The position numbers and the translations under genes are program-made. Shown here one piece after another: positions 32,841 to 45,130 of a DNA stretch of 64,000 nucleotides. Source of the stretch: Gorsachius magnificus (Eukaryota; Chordata; Aves; Pelecaniformes; Ardeidae); contig CM067081.1 in the NCBI GenBank assembly GCA_034008185.1, positions 105,285,265 to 105,349,264 of the forward strand. The letters run 5' to 3'. Position 1 is the stretch's first letter, and each line of letters opens with the position of its first letter. The notes beneath the pieces are model-generated. The model saw only the letters and a list, made by a program, of their open reading frames with translations, made no database searches and was not told where the DNA came from.

Positions 32841-35800
32841 AAATGGAGCGTCTTTATTTCACTGGAGTAAAACTAGTCCATCGAGCGGAAAGAGTTTGGA
32901 ATCTAAGGCCATGTTACAAAAAAAGCTAAACCACATTTTTCAAAATGCCTGGTAGCTTAGGCTACTAATTGACTGTGTTAGTGAAGGGGTTTGGAAAACT
33001 CTAGCCATAATGTCATATACCATGTTAAAAAGGGTAATTTTGTATTTTATTACTTAACCACTAACAGGGTGCTCAGCACTGTTGTTTCATCTGTAAAAAA
33101 AAAAAAAAAAAAAAAAGTGCAACTAGACTGATGCCACTGGTTTTAATAACTGCTTACAGAGGGAGTATTGCTGTCAGTGGTGTTTATAACCAACAAAATA
33201 TGTACAAAAGTAGCAGTTTTACCTGTTCCAGTTAACCTTGCCCTACTGGGAAAGAAGCAGTCAAAATTCAAACCCACTAACTAGCAGTCAGAGGTTTCCC
33301 TCACGGATTTCTGGAGGGCCTCCTGCATTTTTAATTAAAATTAACGTTGTTGGTAACACGTTTTATAATGTTAAAATACATACTAGGCATCAAGAAACTG
33401 ATTTTTGCTCCCTCACTTCTGATCTCATGACCACTGCAGTCGAGGGAAAATATTCTGTTGAACTCAGTAGGATTTTTGCCATGGAATTTGAGACATCAGT
33501 CATTTATGAATACTTTTGGCTTTGTGTCATGTAAAAATCTATTAAAACTTCCTCTGCCAATGTTTGGACTCTGTCTTGCAGAAATAGTTCCCACTTTATT
33601 CCACGGATAAAATCCTGGCCCCTCTAAAGCACATAGAAAAATTCTCATCACGTCACACTTCATTGAGCATTACCTTGCCTTTGACATGCAAAAATACTGG
33701 GGAACATTTTCCTTCTAGCATTATTTAGGAGAGAGCCACTCACTTTCTGTTTCTGTAAATACTTAAAAGTATTTATAAATATAACAAATAATACTTTATT
33801 TAATTGTATATTTTACTACAGCAGGTTAAAATGAAGAATATATACGCTTTTCAAGAGAAAAAAATGGATTTTTATTTTCACTTTCTGCTGTTGCTCCTTC
33901 TCCTTGTAGACTTCATAGCCTAACACGTAGTTGTTGGTCGGCGTTGCCTGAAACTCTCTTCGTTCAAAGGCCCAAGGAGCTACAGTCCCGAAACTGCAAG
34001 ATCCTGCCGTATCTACAGAACAGGCGAGATCCCCCAACTTCGGGGTGATGGCGATTCCCCAAATTTGCTCTTGTCCACCTCGAAGACGTATTCAAAGCAA
34101 GGCTAAGAAAGCCCTACAGAGGAAACAGCGTCTCCCAGACCTACCCATGTCAAAGCAAGCCCAAGGCGCTGACATACTCTTGCTCCTCGCAGTAGCACTT
34201 AAGGAGGCTCTTGGGAGAGAAAAATGGTGTTTCACAGGCACCACCTTTCATGCTGAAGGGAATTTGGATCCAATCAAATGCAGCACATTCCCCCTTTTTT
34301 AACAAAAGGTGTTCTGCATCTCCAAAATGCTTCGGCCCATATTACCTAGATTGGATCAGTCAGCCCTGTAGTTAACTAGAGCTAAGCGAGGAGTCAGAGG
34401 GGGTGAAGGAAATCAAACACAGTTGCTATTTTACAGTAACAAATGGCAAGAACAGCAACTTTTTTTTTTTTTACACTCTTGCAAATGACTGCATAATAAA
34501 TGAGTGATGAACTAGTAAAAAGTTATGATGGCAGCCTATTTGCTATGGTTTCTTTAGAGCATAAACACAGCAGCAGGTCAACTCGTTACCCACATTTGTA
34601 GCGCAGCTGACCAAGACTGCATTTCCAAGTCACAATTCACTGACTACGTATTTTTCTTTGACTGGATCATGAATGCTCAGCGGTTGCATCTGTTAAACAG
34701 TAATATGGTTCGTGAAATTACATCCTATTTTTAAAAGAGCTGGGTCATAGAGAATGTGATCCAAATAATGTATTCGTTAGGCAACGCAATTAAAGACCTG
34801 TTCCCTCCCAAAGCTCCCTTTGGTTACAAGAAAGCCTGCTGCTCTGGGTGACCCAGCAAAGGGAAACAAGCAAGAACAGTGGAGCATAGTTTAGCTGCAT
34901 AGCAGTCAAGGTCACAATTAAACACATCCCCTGCACTGAGAGTCTGGCAGTTTATGGCTTTTATTACAAAGGACTGGATAGTTAAGTGCTTTCTGCATGC
35001 ACTGTCCTTGCTGCAAGCAGGAACCGCAACGCTTTCATCGCTGACGCGTAAGGCACGCTCCTGGGAGCAGAAGTGGTACTGAAGCGTGCGTTGGGGTGGG
35101 TGTCAGAGCGGGTGCTTTCTGCCAGCCCAGGGGCCACTGGTTCCACTGACGCCCAAACGGGCTTCAGACCCCAGACAAAGACTGCTGTTTTTTACCAAGT
35201 CATCTCAGCTGTCAGGCTTGGCAGGTTGGGTGGGAGCTCGCCAGCACCCAGCATTTCAGCTGAGGCCAACCTCACTCCAGTTTGGAGCCAAATTTGTCTG
35301 GCTTCCTCCCAGGTTCAGAGAAGATAGATGCTATAGCCTGTTTTTTTTAACATTTCGTTGCCACAAGACAAATGGGTTTAGCTGAGTAGCGTGGGCATGG
35401 TAGATGAAATCTGTATCTTCAAGTATTTTCAGAGGTGTGTGGAGAGGCAGGTGTCTAAATGAATGCGATGTATCTTCCTTAATCACCCTTGGTTTCATTG
35501 CTTTCAAGGCTGAGTGATCCTCCAGTTCTTGGTAAGGCTAAAGTCTCTCTGTCGGCAGAGTGGGGCAAATGAAAACAACGTGGTGAGTCATTCTGTGCCA
35601 TTTCAGGCATCATGAGACTGAGGAACAACTCTTTCCAGCCTTTCAGTGGCCTTAAAGAGCTTGGCATTGGGACAGAAGTCCAATCTGAGGGCCAAGTCTC
35701 CAGAACCCGATCCTCAAACTTCACCATCTAAGTTAGAAAATAACTGGGAGTTCAAGGAGGGAAGTAGTTATGCTGAAGAACTACCTTCCAGGCTGATTAG

Positions 35801-38800
35801 ATGTAAAATTGTGGTATCTATGCTGAGTAAGCACTGCAAATGGTGCTAGAAAATTTGGAGTAGCTCTTTTCCTGTGGCACTGTTAAAATCATAAATAACA
35901 CGATTTACTACTTGAAACTGTATTAACAGTAAATCAGGAAAAAAAAAAACCCAGTATGGTTCTTAAGCTGCTGCTGCGTTCCCCTCTCTTCAGTCCAATA
36001 GTTGTTGTAAAAACAAGAGGTGTTGGTGTTGCCCAAATAACTGTTTTGCCACTGATTGCAATACATGTGGTTTCAGAGCAGAGAAAGGTTGGTTGCTATT
36101 ATAGAAGTTCATTCTGTTTGAGCTTTCAGAGTAAAGAAACAATTCTAGATATCTAGTATGGAAAAATCCCGAAATTGTCTATAACTGCTATATGCTTTAG
36201 CAGCCGATAGCTGCATTTCAGAGCCATCAGTTGCCTGAGTACATTCAGAGCTGCGATTTTTATGTCAGGACATTGACTTAGAGCATAAAGGCCCCACAAT
36301 TACGTGTATCAACAGCACCCTGATCTGCCAGGTACTAGCAAAGCTGGCATTTCACTTTCTGAAATGCAGCTCCACATAGCTTGGAATGTGGCAACAGGAT
36401 TCCCTCGTTTGTAGTTTCACAGCAGCTTTCATTCAAATCAACATCTCCAAGCATCATATATGTTTCAGTGCATAGGTAAAGAAAAAGAAGGGAGACCTTT
36501 GCCTTTATCACTCCCACATCCCAAGTAGGTTAAACAGATGCAAGGTAACGTGATTTGTTGAATGTTGTAGGACAAATAGGCAATATGGTCTAGGTGGGGG
36601 GGAAATTGTGCACACAGTATCTTAAGCCACTAGCTAGGTTAGAGAAGAAAATACTCCTAAAGACATTCAGAAAGGCAGCTTCAGAATAGCCCAGACTCCT
36701 CAGCAAACACTCCCACCATCATGTCTGGCATCTGCCCATCAGCTGGCTATGAAATTGCTCGTGCAGCTTTGCTTCAACAGCCCGACGTTATTCTGGGCCT
36801 TGCACACCTGGGAAAGCTTTTCATCTCGTGCAATTGCAAACATGCCTACCAACCACCATGCAGAGCAAAGATCAAATCCTGTGTGATATGGTCACGACTG
36901 CTTAGTCCTCAAGGCAAAGAGGGCATAATTAGGTGAAAAGTTTTCCCTAGCAAAGGTGACCCAAATATAGCAAACTGATCACCCGCCCCCGCAACCCCAG
37001 AAAAACAGAGGCAAATCTCCCTAGGAGATGTCTAGGCTGCAGCAGGAGTGTAAGCAAGCATTCAGCAATAGCCCTCATTTTGCATAAATATTTGATTTTG
37101 CCCCATTTTGCATAAACAGAGTGCACTGTTATTAAGATGTGGAGGCAGAGAAAGCACAGAGCAGGAGATTGCCACCTCTCCCACCGGCGCCCACTTGATA
37201 GCTCCTCCATGGCAGCACCAAGCCTTGATGCTTTCCTAGTAAAAGAGAAGCTACAAACAGGCATCCATGCTTGGTATTCCCCCTCGAAACGCAAAACAAC
37301 CTGTATCAGCAGAAGGGAAGTCAAAACATAGTTATCAGGTTCACAACAAATGGTGCTATGAACATGGTGTTTTAATAAATGTGCATGCTCCCAGAGCCTG
37401 GGGTGGACAGATTATTGCTGGAGAGGAAAGTAGCACAGCTTGGACTCGCAGATCTATTTCACGGTGCCCGACAGTGTAAGAGGGTCTTGTGCAAAAGCGA
37501 TTTGCTGCTGGGCAACAGAAGTACAGTTTCATACAGCGCCTTTGCCTGTAATGTGCTTGATAGCTTCAATGTGACAAAGGACAGTCCTTCGTCATACTGC
37601 AGCCTAGGACCATAAGCTTAATGAGATCCCAGATGCCTGGATGATATTTAAATTTAAGCATCCCAAATCTAAGTTGAACCAGTGCAAAATCTGTCATATC
37701 CTTCATATACTGGACTTCCATGTAAGAATGCTACAAAACTAATTTGAGTTTCTACCAGCTCATGATTCTTCCCAGGTATTCCATTTGAAAGTTAGTATTT
37801 TCTCCAATATTAGTTGCAATCATCTATAATACATTTTCCTACCAGGACAAAAAGGAGCTGTTTGTTCCAATATAGTGGGAACAACTGGAGCTAAGGGAAG
37901 AGGGAAGTCATATGGTAGAGATTATAATCAGGCAAGCTGAAAGCAGTGGCCATTTTAGTTGTGTACCAATATATTTTTCAGTATAACTAAGACAATATGT
38001 CTGTCTTCTCCCAAAGAATTTAAATATATACTGCCACTTTGCAAGATTTTTTTCATGTGCAAAACTGGAAATTAAATTAGGGATAAGAAAACAACTAAAA
38101 TTCAGTTATTTGGATTAAAAATTACTCTGTCAAGCAACACACATTAATGGGGAATATTTTCTAATTTTTTATTCTAACTGAAAACAAATGCCATCAAAAA
38201 TAAAAAGCTTTAAAACAATTCACTTCAGTTTTCCTTAGTCTGTTTTCTTCAATTTTCTGACAGCCAGACTGGCAAAAAACCTGGGTGCTGTGATACCAAG
38301 GAAGAGGGATGCTTGAAGACATACGCTGAAGGCACAGCTAAGCACAAAAACGCGGGTCATTCCGCAGTGTCTGGCAGATGGGCAGTGGCTAAATCTGACA
38401 CCACCAGGGCATCGTTCGTATTAGAACAGGCTTCAAAGTTGCCCAGACATCAACCACATCCTACTAAAGTCTGTGCTGCTTACGTTTCTCACACATATGA
38501 TCCACTTTTGCCTACCAAGAGATTTGAATAATTAACTTAAACACCAAAACCATGAAGTACTCTTTAAACTGAGTCACAAAACTGGCCTTGTCTGTAACTA
38601 CTTTAATAAAAGAAAGATGTCTTGTGGGTACAGCTCTGATTCAGCAGGGCACTTGAGCGCACGCTTACACCCCTCGTGATTTTGGACAGCACTGGTTAAA
38701 CCGGAGAGAGACAAAAGAAAAGCTTGCCTTCTTTTGATAATCTGAACCTTAATGACATGTTGAATTAGCTTCAGAGGCCAAACTTTGATTAGAAGTTTTC

Positions 38801-38806
38801 CATATA
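32841..38806. other. Intergenic, no gene recognised
   Basis: AT-rich sequence downstream of ADAMTS1 without recognisable exons or CR1 copies. It includes a 22-base A run at 33095-33116. Open frames are short and lack known domains. CYYR1 is the expected next gene in vertebrate order, but none of its Cys/Tyr-rich or transmembrane exons is seen. Confidence 0.6.
33095..33116 (+). repeat. Poly-A run
   Basis: 22 A residues without a recognisable retroposed sequence in front; probably a simple homopolymer. Confidence 0.8.
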
Positions 38807-39047
38807 GGGGAAGGGGAAGGGGAAGGGGAAGGGGAAGGGGAAGGGGAAGGGGAAGGGGAAGGGGAAGGGGAAGGGGAAGGGGAAGGGGAAGGGGAAGGGG
38901 AAGGGGAAGGGGAAGGGGAAGGGGAAGGGGAAGGGGAAGGGAAGGGGAAGGGGAAGGGGAAGGGGAAGGGGAAGGGGAAGGGGAAGGGGAAGGGGAAGGG
39001 GAAGGGGAAGGGGAAGGGGAAGGGGAAGGGGAAGGGGAAGGGGAAGG
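38807..39047 (+). repeat. (GGGGAA)n hexanucleotide array, about 40 units
   Basis: A 241-bp array of GGGGAA, almost perfect, with one visible interruption at about 38938-38943 where a unit has three G instead of four. The + strand is pure purine with repeated G4 runs, so G-quadruplex and triplex (H-DNA) formation are possible. The Pro-Phe/Pro-Ser and Gly-Arg/Gly-Glu frames through it are repeat translations, not genes. Confidence 0.97.
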
Positions 39048-42000
39048 TCTTTTGTGGAATTGTTAAATGTGGAAACTTTGGAAACATATGTTGGAAATTA
39101 GATTTCACAATCAGGTGTGGGTGGATTTTGAAGTGAATTAAATGCAATGTAATATCCATCTCCTTTTTCTCTCCCACTGAACCAATACACACATTTGGGA
39201 TATGCTAAAATAATGAAGACTGACGTTTTCCATTTCTCATTATCCTCCTGCTGGAACAAGTGCAGAGCACAACACGGAAGCACTAGAGGGACTCAGCTGC
39301 CTTTGATGAATAATAAAAAAAAAAGATTAAAAAACCCCCCAACCTCTGCACATGTTTCCTCTTGATTCTTTTAATTTACAGTTCTATTTATTTGCACTTT
39401 TAAAGGAATAATAGTTGATGTCGGAAAGGAGAGCCCCCAGAGTGACATCTGAATTCAGCTCCAGCTGGAGCAGATCCAAGGGGACACTAAACAGCTGCCT
39501 GGCAGACAAGAAGGTCGGAGGCATTAAAGAATATAAATGTTAAAATCCTGCATAAAATAATTTTGAATCTGATATAAGCTAGCAAAAGCCAGGCAATTCA
39601 GAGCTAATGCCTCCATTTGCATAGGGACAAAAATTTGTATAATCCTCTTTCCAAAGCCCAGTCTGAAGTAATGGTTATTACCCACATAAGGACACTGGCT
39701 TTGGTGAGGCTAAGTCATACACTTACAACTTTATTCCAGGTTATGAATTAGATTCCTGTTGGTCTGACTTTAAAAATCAGTAGATTGATATTATTTAAGT
39801 CTGTGCCACAGATGTTCTCAGCACTGCATGACAGCTTCAACTGCAAGGAATGAATGAGAGTGCTCCCGCCTTTGGGGTGTCGGGCAGAGGAGGAGGAGGA
39901 GGAGGAGGGAGAGACTGACACCATCCTGCTGAAGACACCCCCGGTGCTGGGAGGGCAGGAGCGGGGCTTTGCAGCTGGACTCTCCTATGGGGAGATGGGC
40001 TCTCAAGAGCTTCTGGATGAGAGTCCGCAGACAACACTGACAGTGTTTGTTGGGAATTTGACAAGTATGTGAGGGCTCGAAACAGTTTCTGGGCTGCTTA
40101 CAGCAGTATGGAAACTTCACTTTCTAGTATTGAGAGGGTCATGTAAAGACCTGAAGGAGAAGTTGAAGATACTGGCAACAGCAGCTAATTTAAAGTAAGC
40201 CAGTGACATCATCTCGGTGCCAGCGGTGCTTCGGGGTTTTGCAAAGCAGCCTCTCTAGCCAGGCCCCCCTTCCCCAGCCACAGGTACTGGCATTTACTTT
40301 GGGCTGCAGGGCTGCTGCTGAGCCACAGACTGATCGAAACCCACCCCAGCGTGGGGCCAAGCACGGTCGTACACAGCCTGCACCCAGGGTGAACCTGATC
40401 CGAGCTCAGAGCTACCAAAATAACTTAGGTGTTTGGCATCATTGATTCTACACATCGCTGGTATCTCTCAAAACATGTGTTCTCCCTACTAGCATGTGAA
40501 TTATTTGTTCAAAGCATGAGAAGTAAAGCCAAGGTTTGCATGCTGCATTCCCTAAAGATACCAGGAGAGCACTTCCCATTGGAAATGGTTGATCTGATGA
40601 CTGTTTGCAGACTACCTAATGTGCAGCAACAAAGCTGCCTGTAGGGATGAATAGGCCATAACTTCCAAAAATAAAGATAGCAGGTCCCGGTCATTCAGCT
40701 CAAACAGCTTTGCAATGGCAAAACCACAAAAGACCTTGTTAAATCAGGAGGGGACAAAAATCTAGTTTATTATCTCCAGCAGAGAGTTGGTTTAGTGACT
40801 TGGCCTGAGGAGGAACACAGTGTCAGAGAACAGAAAATACGTTTTCATAAAGTTACTGCACTTACTGTCCAGGTGTTTCCAGCTGTCAGTTCTGGGGGAG
40901 AATCACTTTTCTTTTTCATGTCAGTGACTACGGAGGGTCTGTTGACAGAACTGGGCTGAAGAGTGATGTTTGACCTGGTGTTATCCAGACACCCCCAGCT
41001 CTGCGCCCATGGAGACCTGGCCTGCTGTGGAGCAGTACTGGGGGCTATGCAGGGGAAAATGAAAAGATAGCGGATTTTTTTCAGTGCCAGGAAAATGGAT
41101 CCTACAGTTTGCATTCAATTTCAATTGGATGCCAGGAAAGTGCTTCAAATAATGGAAATTATTTGCTACTCAAGACCTGAACTGCTAAAAGATAAGTGTT
41201 TGGCACATACATTTTCGTGACTCTAGAGGAGAATTTTTAACTTACAGGCATGCTGCTTAGTTGCTTTTCACCACAATTCACATGGCCACGGCTTTTTCCG
41301 TCTACCTGAGTGTCTGACATCCTGAATGTCAAGTGGCCTAAATCTACTTCATGTTATCCTTCAGCAGAGCCTGATGTATATTGTAGCCAGCCAGTTCTCT
41401 TCTTGCTTCGGGTCTGCCTACGCATCTGACTAGTGAGAGCTTGTTTGCTTTTGCCAGGGGCTGTTTGACAGACTCCCGCAAGACCTGCCTAAGTAAGGCT
41501 TGCTCTTAAAAGCATTTCTGGCATAGTAATGTCATTGAAGAACACAGAAAAGAAAAACACAACCCAATTTGTTATAGCTGTAACAGGAAAAAATCCTAAT
41601 GAAGATGCATTTATACTGGCCTAAGTCCTTTATTCTATTCTGAGAACTGATCTAAGCTATACCAACAAGGAAATTTCATTCGCCGATCTAAATTAGGTTT
41701 GCGCTTTCACATGTACAGTAGCTCACTGTAGTGCTCTGTTCTCTCTCTTACCCCTCCTTGCTGCTCAGAGGTGCAGGAGATGACAAGGCCAGTGCTCCTG
41801 CTTTCCTCCTGCCTTTCAAACTACAGTGTGGTGGGACTGTGGAGGAGGCTGGGTGTCACACACCTTCTCTTACATATCCCCATGCCCCTGCTAGTTATCT
41901 ACTACCTTTCAATATCTGGGCCATCAGAAACCTGGGGGAGATTTCCAAATATTTCAGGAAAAGGGTAGCATACGGGGTTTGCTGATGCCTCCATCAAAAC

Positions 42001-44519
42001 CATCTTAACGGACACAACTTTACACAAATAAGCATCCAATACCCGGGAGAGTAAAAATTTCACCTCACGTGCTATTTCGGCTGGCTGAGGCTAATAAATC
42101 CCACCCCATATGCTTCTCAGCGGGGTCTGTGGTGGAAAAACTGACAAACTCTCAGAAGACAAAGCACAGTCAGCAGCACTTTAAAATCTAGGGGATGGCA
42201 GCATTATTTTGGAAACAATAAATGCTATTTTTAAACAATTTAATATTACAATCCTTTGAAATCCAAATGTGAAGGCAGTGTCAGGCAGAAGCAACAGTTA
42301 CAGCAGCCTTGTTTAAGCTTAAATTTAACATCAAATAGTCGTTACAGGCAAGCTTTGTTCCCTAGCAATAAGATGTCTGCACATTACAGATGCAGGACTT
42401 CTTCAAAGAACTGCCAGATTATGGGATTACTCCAAGGAAAATTTCGCAACAGTGTTTGATTCCTTCCTCATGAAGTGATTTTCCACAACACTTTGCTCTT
42501 ACAGCCTATTGGCAGCTGAGGGGAGGCTGGGGAATGAAATGCATTTGCTAGTAGCGCGTAGTAACAATAAATGCAAACCAGTGCCGCAAACCAAATGCAA
42601 AAACAGTGCCGCGACTGAGAAGTCCAACCCTATGGATATACTTATAACAGTAAATCCACGTGAGGTCAACACAATTCCCTTTATAAGCAGAGTAAGATAA
42701 GCCCCTTTCTCTTAGCAAAGTCACGGCAGGGAGGTTTGGGCCCAGAACTGTTAAAGTCACAATTATGACTGGAAACACTTACCAAGCAGAGATTAAAATA
42801 TTCCAGATTCCCCAGTCTGTCCAAATTGTGTGCAGAGCAAGGATGGCACAGCTGCAGGGAAGAGCAGGAGAAGGCAGAGCTCTACCGCTTTCCTCCATCA
42901 CAGGCAAGCGGCCAGGCAGCCCCTGCTCTGAGAGAGCTGCGAGGGACCTTGGGGCTGTTCGGGCAGGCTTCTTCCACACCAGGGACACGGCGCAGCTCTG
43001 CTGAGAAGCTGCTCCACATCACCTGAGGGCAGGAAGACCTAGGGATGGGGAAGAAGATCCAGAAGCTTCACTGACTCCTTATCCTGCTGAAGGAGGGGAA
43101 GCAATGGCAGCAGGGGTCAGTGTTTGGCCCATTTATTAGCTTTAATAGTTTGCTAGTATTTAATTGCAGGCTGTCTCAGCTGAGCAAGGCCACTGACTCA
43201 GATAAGGCTTCTTGACTTGGAAAATCTTCTCATGGGTGGCTCTGATCAGAGAGACGCACAGGTGAGAGGGGTGGTCTCCAAAGAAGTTCTCAGCACCAAC
43301 CTTTGCGGCAAGTAGGGGTCAGAGTCTTTTTTTTTCTCCTGTTTCACAAACCAAAGGGCTGTTCCCAAGGTAATCCCACTGCTTTGGAGATCTGACCACG
43401 TCCTCCTCCCCAGCCGGCAGCGTGCAGGGAAAGCCCTGCACGCAGGAGTGAGGATCTGGCCTCCCAAGCCAGGAGGTTGCCTGCACTTTCCCTGCTTGGT
43501 CCGTGCCAATCAGTTTAATGCAGCCCAGGTGGGAGATGCAAGAAATAAGCCCTGCAAGAAAAGACTGAGTGGGACATGTTGGCTGCTGCCCTTGAATTAG
43601 CTGCAGCTGGTTGAATTTGGGGCAGTGGCTTTCTCTTCCTTTGCCTGTAAAAGGCTTTGTACTATAGTGCAACAATAATACAACTAATTACAGGCCAATG
43701 TTTGCTGTAAGTGATGGAGGTTAAGGCCTGTTGTGAGGCAGTCTTTAATTACTACATTTCCTGCGCTTTGGGTACTTATCTTTACAGCCTGCATGTTCTT
43801 TTATGTGTGTAATAAGTGGTGAAACGATGCTGTTGGCGAGTTTAAGATAGAGGGGTAGAGTATTATTTTAAGTGGGTTTATCAGAAACAACTGAGAGCAG
43901 GAAGCTTTCCTTTTTTGTTTTAAATGTAAATATTGTGCAATGGTATATGTGTTGCAAATGTTAGAAAGGAATTCTCAAAAGCTGTTAGCAGCTAAAAGAA
44001 ATACCTAGTAGCCTATTTGTAATGGCTGGAGTAAAGATAATTTATCCCTTATTGTTTATATTGATCTATAACTTTTTTTCATCTCAGTAGTTGCACAAAC
44101 AAGCAAACGTTTTAATTTTACTGTGTTTTTTAGTTTAAAATGGGAGACGACAATTTTTTTATTTGCCAAGGGCTGAGTGGGTCTTTCAAATGTGATGGGC
44201 TCTACATTAACAAACGTCCTTGTGTTACTCCAGCACAACAGCAGCGCATAGAATCCCATCTCTGCATGTTGTGCAATAAGAAGCTATAGTACAGTATGGG
44301 CCATATGGTCTTCTCTTTCTTCTCCTTTCTCTTTCTGCATTGAAAAGCTTGCTCTCTTTTTCTCTTTTTTTTTTTTTTCCCCAGAATCCATGAAATGTGC
44401 ACTTTTCTTGGGCAGAGAGAGTGCTAAAATAAAAGGAGAACACGTTAAAGTATAGGGTGAGATAACGCGATACCCGTTTTGAACCAAAGTTCAAACGCTC
44501 TGTTGAAATTAAGGATGAG
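39048..44519. other. Intergenic, no gene recognised
   Basis: No exon, RNA gene or mobile element recognised. A short (GGA)n tract lies at about 39888-39909. Open frames of 60-120 codons on both strands look like chance. Confidence 0.55.
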
Positions 44520-45130
44520 TTTCACTTCAGAACCAATGAGACAACGTTAGCCCCCGCCCCTTCGCCCCTTCCCTGCCGGCGGGGGCCTCTGGTGCTTTGC
44601 GGTGCCTTTGATGGGAGGTGAGGGCCAGGGCGGGTGGCCTGTCGGGCAGGCTGCAGCCGGTCAGGTCGCCTCTTCCCCGCCTCAGAGGAGCACCTCCCAC
44701 TTCCCCTCCGCCTCTGCTGAGGGGTGGTCGGCCTCCTCCCTCATCCCATCTCGTTGGCTCCCCCTAACCAAAGAGGGTGGATCGCCTCGTTTGCTGTTGC
44801 TCTGTCGAGTGAGGAAGGACAACATCAACCAGGCAAACAGAGACGCGGGTGACGCAAAGGGAACCCAGCCGGGCAATACCCGCCCCTGGATACTCTCCAC
44901 ATCAGCCAAGCCAGGGTAGATGCCCCTTTGCAGCCACAGGCACAGGCGCTTCGCCTCATGCTTGCAGCAGCCCCGGAGGAAGCGGCGAGCGTAAAACGGA
45001 GCCTCTGCAGAAATGTTTGAGGGACGCTGGTCGCAGGTGATGTGTCTGGTGGCTTGCGGCAGCGGGCAAGGCTGGCTGAGGAGGCGGGAGGCCATGTCTC
45101 CTCCAGGAGAGGGCTCTTGGCCCCAGAAGC
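44520..45130. promoter_or_regulatory. GC-rich, CpG-containing island outside known gene
   Basis: A GC-rich patch in AT-rich surroundings. At its left edge a CCAAT word (near 44532) is followed by GC-box-like CCCCGCCCC (44550-44570), and ATGGGAG|GTGAGG near 44610-44622 resembles a start followed by a splice donor on the + strand. Overlapping frames occur on both strands (44602-44919 plus; 44682-45095 minus) with no known domain. It may be an orphan CpG island, the promoter of a non-coding RNA, or an old pseudogene. Confidence 0.35.

Noticed and set aside
33095..33116. Poly-A run as the tail of a processed pseudogene or SINE
   Set aside because: No gene-like or SINE-like sequence precedes it and no target duplication was found by eye.
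38807..39047. Repeat array considered as CRISPR or telomeric repeat
   Set aside because: There are no spacers, the unit is six bases, and it is GGGGAA rather than the vertebrate telomere unit TTAGGG. Simple microsatellite in an animal genome.
38749..39192. Pro-Phe/Pro-Ser repeat protein on the minus strand and Gly-Arg/Gly-Glu protein on the plus strand
   Set aside because: Translations of the (GGGGAA)n array; frames open only because the hexamer contains no stop.
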